Shown: positions 1 to 5,049 of the stretch, in pieces
How the letters are laid out: every line of letters starts with the position of its first letter
How positions within the stretch are numbered: the first letter of the stretch is position 1
DNA from: an uncultured bacterium
Lineage (GTDB): Bacteria > Bacillota > Clostridia > Lachnospirales > Lachnospiraceae
DNA length: 5,725 bases
Assembly: GCA_937893485.1 (NCBI GenBank)
Contig: CALBJL010000243.1
Span: 1 to 5,725 of the forward strand
Reading direction: 5' to 3'
The notes under the pieces: model-generated
The model's input: only the letters and a program-made list of their open reading frames with translations
The model's database searches: none
What the model was told of the DNA's origin: nothing
Made by a program: the position numbers and the translations under genes

Positions 1-509
1 CCAAATCCGATCAGCATCAGAAAGACAACCACAAGCAGCGTCTGCTCATGCCCCACCAGCGCAGCCGGATCCAGCCTGCCGGCCGTGCCAAAGTTTAAAT
101 CCACACAATAATGATTCAGATAAAAAATACCAAACAGTCCGAGATATGCCCCGCACAGCGAATAGAACAGATACTTGAGCGTCGCCATGATCGCCTCACG
201 CGAATGATTGTGCACGACGAGCAGCATCGACACTAACGTCATCAGCTCGTAACAGAAGTACATCGTGACGAGGTTCGCCGACAGATCCAATCCGAGCAAT
301 ATGATATAGAGCAGCGCATACGCGAGGAAAAACTGTCCGGGGCGTTCCTCATGCTTCATATATGCAACTGCATAAATCCCGACCAGTAAAAAGATAAACG
401 TCGTTATCCCCATAAACAACAGGCTGATTCCATCCGCGCCGAAAGAAATCTCCAAGCCTTCTCCCAGCGTCCACAGACGAACCGGTGCCATCTCTGTAAT
501 CCCTTGCAT
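1..509 (-). CDS. second proton-conducting antiporter-like membrane subunit (NuoL/NuoM/MrpD family), 3' end outside the window
   Basis: Translating the minus strand from the ATG at 509-507 gives 169 residues with no stop before the window edge. AAGGAG at 516-521 lies 6 bases upstream, and an in-frame TGA at 528-530 prevents extension. The protein is very hydrophobic. FGADGISLLFM (23-33) opens what corresponds to helix 3 of NuoM-type proteins. YELMTL (87-92) holds the conserved helix-5 Glu (E88), and LKYLFYSL (111-118) matches the next helix. The window ends at LMLIGFG, just before the expected helix-7 Lys and the FPxHxWLP-type motif. Family members are channel subunits of Mrp antiporters, group 4 hydrogenases and complex I. 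The gene follows mrpD by 27 bases, in one operon. Oddity: E88 sits 56 residues earlier than the equivalent E144 of the neighbouring MrpD, so helices 1-2 appear absent. It may replace the NuoL-like part of MrpA or be an H'-type second copy. Family is secure; exact subunit identity is not. Confidence 0.88.
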   Translation of the reverse strand, partial: MQGITEMAPVRLWTLGEGLEISFGADGISLLFMGITTFIFLLVGIYAVAYMKHEERPGQFFLAYALLYIILLGLDLSANLVTMYFCYELMTLVSMLLVVHNHSREAIMATLKYLFYSLCGAYLGLFGIFYLNHYCVDLNFGTAGRLDPAALVGHEQTLLVVVFLMLIGF

Positions 510-515
510 CCAAAA

Positions 516-521
516 CTCCTT
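516..521 (-). promoter_or_regulatory. ribosome binding site of the second antiporter-like subunit
   Basis: AAGGAG on the minus strand, 6 bases before the ATG at 509-507. It lies in the 27-base gap after the mrpD stop. It fixes the start of the partial gene and so supports the view that the short N-terminus is real. The only other nearby ATG (531-529) is out of frame. Confidence 0.8.
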
Positions 522-536
522 CCGTAATCATGTTCC

Positions 537-2054
537 CTAGCCAAACATGTCCAGTCCTCTCGCACACAGCTCCACGATCGGTTGCGACATCAGACCCAGC
601 ACCAGATTCAGCAGCACAAAGCACGCAAATACGGCTGTGATCTCCGGATGTGTGCGCATACGGATCTTGCGGTAGCCTTCACGCTTCTCTGCTGGAATAT
701 CGCGGAGCGGCGTGTAAATCACAATGACTGCCCGCATAAAATAAATGACATTTAGTATCGTACTCAGCGCCAGCGCAATCAGAGTCGGCAGCATTTTTCC
801 CGACTGATTGACCGCCGCCTGCGCAAACAGTATCTTTGAGATAAAACCGGAAAACAGCGGAAATCCGACCATCGACAACGCGCCGACCGTAAACGCCATG
901 CCCGCCGACGGATTGCGGTAGCCCGCCCCGGTGAGCTCCGGCAGCTCCCGGCTGTCGGCAGAGCTCTCGCTGAGTCCCGCCGCCGATACGAACAGCAGCG
1001 ATTTTGTCGCCGCATGCGATAGGATATGATAGATGCTCGCCAGCACACCCATCGCCGTCCCGAGTCCGAAGCCCATATAAATATAACCGATCTGTGCGAC
1101 CGACGAAAACGCGATCATCCGCCTGATATTGCTCTCCCGCGCCGCGCTGATCGACCCGAACATCATCCCCGCGATACCGAATACGAAAAAGATATTGATG
1201 ATCTTGCTGCCGCAGATAATATCAAAACCGATCACGCGGTAGAAAATCTTGATCAGCAGAAAAATATAGCCCTTTGACACAAGCGACGATAAAATCGCCG
1301 CCGATGAAACCGTCGAATAGCCGTATGCATCCGGCAGCCACGAATGAAACGGGAACAGCGCACTCTTGATCGCCAGACCGACACACATCAGCCCGACCGA
1401 CACCATGAGCGGCGCATGATATGTGCCCGTTGCCACAAGCGCTGCGACCGCCTCCTTGATATTGCTCATCAGCAGATGTCCGGTCAGACCGTACAAAAAG
1501 CAGATGCCGAGCAGCAGCAGACCAGAGCCGAGCAGGCTCATAATCATATACCGAACCGCCGCCTCCAGCGTGTGTCCGTTCTGGCAGATCATAATCATGC
1601 CGCACGCGGAGATCGTATTGATCTCAACAAATACATAGGCGGTAAACAGATCGTTTGTATAGATCAGTGCGATGAGTGAGCTGAGCAGCAGATTGACCAT
1701 GACATAATACAGGTTCTCCTTGCTCGCCTCGATTTTCCGCAGCCGCTGTGCCATGCCGCCGATCATCGACAACAGCATAATGATACAGAAAAACAGCGCC
1801 ATAAACGCCTCGAGCGGCCCCACGCGGATCTCATTGCCCCACGGTGCCGGAAAATGTCCCATCATATAGACATACGCCTCACCGCGCGCGCACACATCCA
1901 ACAGCACTGCCAAAGACATGATACCGACGGCACTGATCACTCCCAGATTCACATACCGCGCCCATTTTCCGCGCAGAACCATACAGGTCGGGCCGGAAAA
2001 CAGCGTCAAAATAATACAGAACAGCGGGAAATTCTGAACAAAATCATGCGTCAT
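537..2054 (-). CDS. mrpD: Mrp-type cation/proton antiporter subunit D (MbhH/NuoN/NuoM-like)
   Basis: A 505-residue polytopic membrane protein of the usual MrpD length, with about 14 predicted helices. MrpD-type subunits translocate ions through half-channels lined by charged residues. Those seen here are E144 in VFVEINT (helix 5), K230 in AIKSALFPFHSWLPDAY (helix 7, the family signature), K261 in SSLVSKGY (helix 8), H343 and H347 in YHILSHAATKSLLF, and K407 in SGFISKILFAQ (helix 12). The proton-antiporter core spans roughly residues 120-430. The ATG directly follows the mrpC stop (TAAATG) in the same frame. Its ribosome binding site, GGAGG at 2062-2066, lies inside the mrpC 3' end, so translation is probably coupled. 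The intact charged residues argue for a functional ion channel. Whether the coupling ion is Na+, K+ or H+ cannot be read from the sequence. Confidence 0.95.
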   Translation of the reverse strand: MTHDFVQNFPLFCIILTLFSGPTCMVLRGKWARYVNLGVISAVGIMSLAVLLDVCARGEAYVYMMGHFPAPWGNEIRVGPLEAFMALFFCIIMLLSMIGGMAQRLRKIEASKENLYYVMVNLLLSSLIALIYTNDLFTAYVFVEINTISACGMIMICQNGHTLEAAVRYMIMSLLGSGLLLLGICFLYGLTGHLLMSNIKEAVAALVATGTYHAPLMVSVGLMCVGLAIKSALFPFHSWLPDAYGYSTVSSAAILSSLVSKGYIFLLIKIFYRVIGFDIICGSKIINIFFVFGIAGMMFGSISAARESNIRRMIAFSSVAQIGYIYMGFGLGTAMGVLASIYHILSHAATKSLLFVSAAGLSESSADSRELPELTGAGYRNPSAGMAFTVGALSMVGFPLFSGFISKILFAQAAVNQSGKMLPTLIALALSTILNVIYFMRAVIVIYTPLRDIPAEKREGYRKIRMRTHPEITAVFACFVLLNLVLGLMSQPIVELCARGLDMFG

Positions 2055-2432
2055 TTAGAATCCTCCCTTTTTTACTTCTGTCGTGATCTGATCCAGATCC
2101 AGCGTATGGTATCTGCTGTACAGACGGATCGTGAGCGAGAGCATGAGCGCGGTCACAGACACGGATACGACGATACCGGTCAGCACGAGTCCGCTCGGAA
2201 TCGGGTTGATATAGGCATCCACACTCTGCACGCCATCCACAACGATTGCTGCCTGATGTCCCGCGATATAGCCCTTGAGCGCCAGAAACAGATAGACCGA
2301 AGAATCCATGATATTAAAGCCGATGATTTTTTTGATCAGATTTTTCTGGAGCAGCAGGTTTGAAAAACCGATCGCAAACATGATCATCGCGATCGCCTCC
2401 TGATAATTTGCAAACAAATTCCCTACACCCAT
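2055..2432 (-). CDS. mrpC: Mrp-type cation/proton antiporter subunit C (NuoK/MbhG-like)
   Basis: A 125-residue protein with three predicted membrane helices (about 10-30, 35-60 and 79-105), the normal MrpC/NuoK layout. NLIKKIIGFNIMDSSVYLFL (31-50) and NPIPSGLVLTGIVVSVSVTA (76-95) match the two family hallmarks: an N-L-I-x-x-I-I-G-x-N segment and a D/N-P-I-P-x-x-L-V-L-T-x-I-V segment. In Mrp complexes MrpC sits beside MrpA and MrpD and links ion-conducting modules. The start is set at the ATG at 2432-2430 because GGGAGG (2441-2446) lies 8 bases upstream. An in-frame ATG at 2462 would add ten polar residues and overlap mrpB. The gene begins one base after the mrpB stop and ends directly against the mrpD ATG. 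The C-terminal KKGGF is encoded by the mrpD ribosome binding site. Confidence 0.93.
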   Translation of the reverse strand: MGVGNLFANYQEAIAMIMFAIGFSNLLLQKNLIKKIIGFNIMDSSVYLFLALKGYIAGHQAAIVVDGVQSVDAYINPIPSGLVLTGIVVSVSVTALMLSLTIRLYSRYHTLDLDQITTEVKKGGF

Positions 2433-2433
2433 C

Positions 2434-3396
2434 TCAATATCCTCCCTTTCGGAACATGACATAAAACGTATACATCGTGCCCGATACTACGAGTCCGACG
2501 CAGATATCCAGAACGAGAATCAGCCCGCTGCTAAGAATCGCCCCCGGCGTGCCGAGCGGAATCACGCTCTCGATATGGTTTGCACCTGTATAAAAGGAGT
2601 ACGTCTTGGCGAGCGAATAGCAGGCAAGCGCACCAAAGCACATGCATTTATACGTCTTTCCGGTGAAAAACCGCTCTGTCTTTGCAAAGCCAAACGCATT
2701 GAGGTACAGGATCAGTCCGGCTCCGCAGATCGCACCGCCGGAAAATCCGCCGCCGGGTCCCAGATGACCGCCCAAGATCACATAGATGCCGAACAGCTCG
2801 ATAAACGGCACGAGCACACGTGCAACGGTCTGTAAGATCACATCATTTTTCGGCTCATAAATGCGGTCGTTGTGCTGCGCGGTCTCCTGATTTTCTTTTT
2901 TGTCCTTGCGCATCAGGATGAGCACCGTACAGGTCGCCAGAAACAGCACATGTGACTCTCCGAGCGTATCGAATGCACGGTAATCGAGGATCATGCCGGT
3001 TACGATATTGACCGCTCCGGTCTCCTGCAATCCCCGCTCGATGTAACGCGCTGACACCTCGTTATTTACCGGATTTTCCTCATGTCCGTATTTCGGCAGG
3101 CTCGACACACCGACGAGCAGGATAAACACGAGACACAGACAAAAAATCACACAAAAGATCTTATAAAATTTGCGGAACAGCCGCACCTGCGCGTTGTGCT
3201 CCACATCATACGAATGCTCCACGATCCGCTGGTGCTGCAGCTCGTGCTCGTGAACCAGCTCCTCGGATTCGTGAAACTGCTGCTGCGGCTTCATCTCCAC
3301 CGTATCTAAAAACGGATCTTTTTCCCCTGACAGCCACCTGTGGAAATGGAAGGACATCGTTTTCTCATAATCTTTTTCTGACAATCGTCTACTCAT
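2434..3396 (-). CDS. mrpB: MbhE-MrpB fusion subunit with a His/Glu-rich N-terminal extension
   Basis: A 320-residue protein, about twice the usual MrpB length. Three parts are visible. Residues 1-75 are hydrophilic, with eight histidines (17, 19, 42, 49, 51, 55, 61, 67) and many Glu/Gln; this part matches nothing I recognise. Residues 76-165 resemble MbhE, normally the tail of MrpA or a separate gene: a helix at about 78-98, ETGAVNIVTGMILDYRAFDT (125-144) followed by LGE, and a helix at about 149-163. Residues 178-320 are the MnhB/MrpB domain: PFIELFGIYVILGGHLGPGG (197-216) with the G-H-x-x-P-G-G-G-F-x-G-G signature, plus four predicted helices. MrpB is needed for Mrp assembly and antiport. 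The start is supported by GGAGG at 3403-3407, 6 bases upstream. The gene overlaps the MbhD gene by 8 bases. Domain assignments are strong; the role of the extension is unknown. Confidence 0.92.
   Translation of the reverse strand: MSRRLSEKDYEKTMSFHFHRWLSGEKDPFLDTVEMKPQQQFHESEELVHEHELQHQRIVEHSYDVEHNAQVRLFRKFYKIFCVIFCLCLVFILLVGVSSLPKYGHEENPVNNEVSARYIERGLQETGAVNIVTGMILDYRAFDTLGESHVLFLATCTVLILMRKDKKENQETAQHNDRIYEPKNDVILQTVARVLVPFIELFGIYVILGGHLGPGGGFSGGAICGAGLILYLNAFGFAKTERFFTGKTYKCMCFGALACYSLAKTYSFYTGANHIESVIPLGTPGAILSSGLILVLDICVGLVVSGTMYTFYVMFRKGGY
2441..2446 (-). promoter_or_regulatory. ribosome binding site deciding the mrpC start
   Basis: GGGAGG on the minus strand, 8 bases from the ATG at 2432-2430. 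It is part of an 11-base stretch, AAAGGGAGGAT (2439-2449), that is repeated exactly at 2060-2070 in front of mrpD. The bases also encode the Lys-Gly-Gly near the end of the upstream MrpB fusion protein. Confidence 0.8.
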
Positions 3397-3670
3397 GATG
3401 CTCCTCCCCGCTCTTTTCCGGCTCTGAATCGTTTTTTAAGATCGCATGGATTTTCTTTAAGGTAATAATAAATAAAATCGATGTCACGCCCGCGCCGACT
3501 GCTGCCTCCGTAATCGCCAGATCCGGTGATTCCAGTAAAATCCAGATCACAGACATAATCAGCGAGAAGGACATGTAAATAATAATCGAATTCAACAGAT
3601 TTTTGGATAAGCTGACCGCAACCGTGCAGATCAGCAAAAACACAAGCAAAAGATCAAAAAACAGTTCCAT
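3389..3670 (-). CDS. MbhD/DUF4040 subunit (stand-alone equivalent of part of the MrpA C-terminus)
   Basis: A 93-residue protein with about three predicted helices (3-21, 25-46 and 56-72) and a short charged tail. ESPDLAITEAAVGAGVTSIL (47-66) is the MbhD/DUF4040 signature. E55 in TEAAVGAG corresponds to a conserved membrane Glu that the family literature implicates in ion transfer between MrpA and its partners. In Bacillus-type systems this domain is fused into MrpA behind the NuoL-like channel; here, as in Mbh, it is a separate gene. The ATG at 3670 has GGAGG at 3677-3681, 6 bases upstream, inside the 3' end of mrpG, with which it overlaps by 17 bases. Its last residues (GEEHHE) are encoded by the ribosome binding site region of the next gene. 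The family call is confident. Confidence 0.92.
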   Translation of the reverse strand: MELFFDLLLVFLLICTVAVSLSKNLLNSIIIYMSFSLIMSVIWILLESPDLAITEAAVGAGVTSILFIITLKKIHAILKNDSEPEKSGEEHHE

Positions 3671-4049
3671 CTTTGTCCTCCTCTGCCCGCGGCACGCGCG
3701 TCACAACCGCTCCGTCCGCCGTTATCTCCTGCTGTTTGTAATGATGCTCTTTTTCCTCGTCGGTCGTCACCTCAAGGCGCGCAATCAGGTGCGACGACAC
3801 CGGTGACGAAAACCACAGGAAAATAATCACAAGCAATAATTTGAGCGATGTAAAACTAAAACCACTCACCACGATCAATCCGAGCAGACAGCAGCCGATG
3901 CCGAGTGTATCACCCATCGCCGCCGCATGCATCCGGTTGAGCACATATTTAAACCGGAACACGCCGACCATCTGTATCAGAAAGATCACCAGTCCGAGCA
4001 CCAGCAGTGCACTTCCGAGTAAAAATTGCAGCCATTCAATGATCTCCAT
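3654..4049 (-). CDS. mrpG: Mrp-type cation/proton antiporter subunit G (MnhG/MbhC-like)
   Basis: A 131-residue protein with three predicted helices (about 8-30, 46-63 and 67-83) and a hydrophilic tail from residue 92. The hallmarks are FKYVLNRMHAAAMGDTLG (33-50), matching the R-x-H-A-A-x-x-x-x-T-L-G motif, and SSPVSSHLIARL (81-92), matching the P-V-x-x-H-x-x-x-R motif. MrpG is a small accessory membrane subunit required for assembly and activity of Mrp complexes. The start is placed at the ATG at 4049-4047 because AAGGAGG (4059-4065) lies 9 bases upstream and the helix content begins there. An in-frame ATG at 4112 would add 21 Arg/Ser/Lys-rich residues inside mrpF. The gene overlaps mrpF by 14 bases and the MbhD gene by 17, consistent with coupled translation. 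The tail of about 40 residues looks somewhat long for the family. Confidence 0.93.
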   Translation of the reverse strand: MEIIEWLQFLLGSALLVLGLVIFLIQMVGVFRFKYVLNRMHAAAMGDTLGIGCCLLGLIVVSGFSFTSLKLLLVIIFLWFSSPVSSHLIARLEVTTDEEKEHHYKQQEITADGAVVTRVPRAEEDKDGTVF

Positions 4050-4392
4050 ATCCGCGCTCCTCCTTCTGCTTTTCCTGCCTTGCCCGCTCCTCTTTGCGCT
4101 GGCGGTAGACACCCATATACACCTTTGACAGCACGATCACTGCCAGAAAGCTTGTCATCGCATAGATCAGGCAGATGTCGACGAGATAGCCCTCGTGCTT
4201 CATGACTGCCAGAATCGCGATAATCGCCAGCGTCTGTGTTCCCATCATATTGATCGCAACGATGCGGTCTGCCACGCGCGGCCCGATGATCGCACGGATC
4301 AGACTGAGCATCAGAAAGACCGCGAGAATCACAAGTGCCGTGACAAATACCACTTCATATGCCTGTTCCAATACCGGTATCCTGTTCTCCAT
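4036..4392 (-). CDS. mrpF: Mrp-type cation/proton antiporter subunit F (MnhF/MbhB-like)
   Basis: A 118-residue protein with three predicted helices (about 14-33, 44-63 and 71-94). LIRAIIGPRVADRIVAINMM (31-50) is the MrpF signature, R-x-x-x-G-P-x-x-x-D-R-x-V-A, with D42 as the conserved acidic residue. VDICLIYAMTSFLAVIVLSK (71-90) is the typical last helix, with D72. MrpF is a small membrane subunit of the accessory part of the antiporter. The ATG lies 3 bases after the mrpE stop. A modest binding site, AGAGG at 4399-4403, sits 6 bases upstream and overlaps the end of mrpE, so reinitiation after mrpE is likely. The last 24 residues (95-118) form a strongly charged Lys/Arg/Glu tail that makes the protein longer than most MrpF. 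Its final part carries the ribosome binding site for mrpG. Confidence 0.94.
   Translation of the reverse strand: MENRIPVLEQAYEVVFVTALVILAVFLMLSLIRAIIGPRVADRIVAINMMGTQTLAIIAILAVMKHEGYLVDICLIYAMTSFLAVIVLSKVYMGVYRQRKEERARQEKQKEERGYGDH
4059..4065 (-). promoter_or_regulatory. ribosome binding site deciding the mrpG start
   Basis: AAGGAGG on the minus strand, 9 bases before the ATG at 4049-4047 and inside the 3' end of mrpF, where the bases encode Lys-Glu-Glu. It favours the shorter MrpG over an in-frame ATG 63 bases upstream. Confidence 0.8.
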
Positions 4393-4395
4393 AAT

Positions 4396-4854
4396 CTACC
4401 TCTCCAGCTTGTGCAGCCTCTGTTCGAGTCCGGAATCCGTAAGCCCCTCTGCCATGCTCTCATCCAGACAATGTACCGTGTAGCGGTCATTCTCCACCGA
4501 TACCGTGATCGTTCCCGGCGTCAATGTGATCGCGTTAGCATAAAATGCGCGTCCCGCCGGCGTCTCCATATCGGTCGAAAACTCTACGAGAGCAGGCTCG
4601 ATCTCCTCCCGCTCGGACAAAATCAGCCGGCACACATTCAGGTTCGCCATGAGAATCTCCTTCACCAGCACAAACACGTAACAGAGCATGCCGCCCGCTT
4701 TTTTATAAAAACGCAGCTCCTTTTGCAGACTGTAATCCATAAATCTGCATATAAAAGCAAATACTGCCGCCGAGATCACAAGCCCGAACAGCAGTATTTC
4801 CACATTGAATTTCTCATTAAATATGATCCAGATCAGCAGAAAAACAAGGTACAT
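4396..4854 (-). CDS. mrpE: Mrp-type cation/proton antiporter subunit E (MnhE/MbhA-like)
   Basis: A 152-residue protein, close to the usual length of about 155-165. The first 37 residues hold two short helices and the N-terminal hallmark WIIFNEKFNVEILLFGLVIS (9-28). A third helix spans about 53-72. The C-terminal soluble domain carries the best MrpE signature, YANAITLTPGTITVSVENDR (105-124), followed by YTVHCLD. MrpE supports stable assembly and full activity of Mrp antiporters. It is the first gene of the operon. AGAGGAG (4863-4869) lies 8 bases before the ATG, preceded by a leader of about 80 bases from the proposed promoter. A lead mrpE gene is typical of the Mbh/Mrp E-F-G-first order and unlike the mrpA-first Bacillus operon. 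The call is confident. Confidence 0.94.
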   Translation of the reverse strand: MYLVFLLIWIIFNEKFNVEILLFGLVISAAVFAFICRFMDYSLQKELRFYKKAGGMLCYVFVLVKEILMANLNVCRLILSEREEIEPALVEFSTDMETPAGRAFYANAITLTPGTITVSVENDRYTVHCLDESMAEGLTDSGLEQRLHKLER

Positions 4855-4862
4855 ATCGGATA

Positions 4863-4869
4863 CTCCTCT
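4863..4869 (-). promoter_or_regulatory. ribosome binding site of mrpE
   Basis: AGAGGAG on the minus strand, 8 bases before the mrpE ATG at 4854-4852. It is the only binding site of the operon, apart from that of the leftmost gene, that lies in non-coding sequence. Confidence 0.75.
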
Positions 4870-4902
4870 TTCTATTCAAATAGCCATGCATCCTATCAGC
4901 AT

Positions 4903-4915
4903 CTGCCACCGGCAG
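4903..4915 (-). other. small GC-rich hairpin in the mrpE leader
   Basis: The bases CTGCC and GGCAG form a perfect 5-bp stem around a 3-base loop. On the minus strand the hairpin sits within the predicted leader, about 50 bases before the mrpE start. CATCTG (4900-4905) can alternatively pair with CAGATG (4921-4926), and the two pairings exclude each other because they share 4903-4905. A terminator on this strand is unlikely, since no T-run follows in the direction of transcription. Its role is unknown and it may be chance. Confidence 0.35.
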
Positions 4916-4942
4916 GTTTTCAGATGTATGGTAACTAGAAAT

Positions 4943-4971
4943 AGTATACCCTATTTTTTCTGACAAGTCCA
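4943..4971 (-). promoter_or_regulatory. candidate sigma-70/A promoter of the mrp operon
   Basis: On the minus strand, TGGACT (4966-4971) is a 4-of-6 match to the -35 consensus. After a 17-base spacer comes TATACT (4943-4948), a 5-of-6 match to the -10 consensus. Transcription would start near 4936, giving a leader of about 80 bases to mrpE. The site is in the only sizeable non-coding region of the window, directly upstream of the first operon gene. The -10 is embedded in a dyad, AAATAG-N6-CTATTT (4939-4956), and three phased TTTGT words lie just upstream of the -35, so regulation is plausible. It is a consensus-based prediction only. Confidence 0.55.
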
Positions 4972-4972
4972 G

Positions 4973-5007
4973 TTTGTACAACAGCTTTGTATAAACGATT
5001 TGTGCGT
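4973..5007. repeat. three TTTGT words at exact 13-base spacing upstream of the mrp promoter
   Basis: On the plus strand TTTGT begins at 4973, 4986 and 4999. The first two copies extend to TTTGTACAA and TTTGTATAA; the third continues TTTGTGCGT. The first copy ends one base from the proposed -35 hexamer. The arrangement looks like a short direct-repeat binding site for a regulator, but the 13-base period is not close to one DNA turn and the words are A/T-rich, so chance is not excluded. Confidence 0.4.
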
Positions 5008-5049
5008 ATTACTTCCTATTATATTATATAGTGCTCAGAACGCCGCTTT

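Noticed and set aside
349..624. Open frame of 91 codons on the minus strand spanning the mrpD/second-subunit junction
   Set aside because: It overlaps two well-supported membrane protein genes in another frame and its translation has no recognisable features. The real gene here is the frame starting at 509.
2067..2073. A-AAA-AAG heptamer at the end of mrpC, the type of slippery sequence used for -1 frameshifting
   Set aside because: A -1 shift here reaches a stop after a few codons and makes no meaningful fusion. The A-run is simply part of the Lys-Lys codons before the mrpD binding site.
2433..2462. Earlier in-frame start for mrpC at 2462
   Set aside because: It would add ten polar residues before the family's normal N-terminus and overlap mrpB. 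The ATG at 2432 has a strong binding site at 8 bases.
4050..4112. Earlier in-frame start for mrpG at 4112
   Set aside because: The added 21 residues are Arg/Ser/Lys-rich and lie deep within mrpF. AAGGAGG at 4059-4065 clearly serves the ATG at 4049.
4195..4938. Open frame of 247 codons on the plus strand
   Set aside because: It lies opposite mrpE and mrpF, is rich in His, Arg, Gln and Cys with no domain, has no good ribosome binding site, and is the antisense shadow of those genes.
5018..5028. Two overlapping TATAAT words (minus strand) between the epimerase and mrpE
   Set aside because: They are perfect -10 matches, but no acceptable -35 hexamer occurs 15-19 bases upstream (the sequence there is AAAAAGCGGCG-like). 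The stretch is simply A/T-rich. A weak additional start cannot be excluded.
4975..5049. Intrinsic terminator for the epimerase gene
   Set aside because: No GC-rich stem followed by a T-run was found after the stop at 5050-5052. Only the short palindrome TTGTACAA (4974-4981) is present, without a T-tract.
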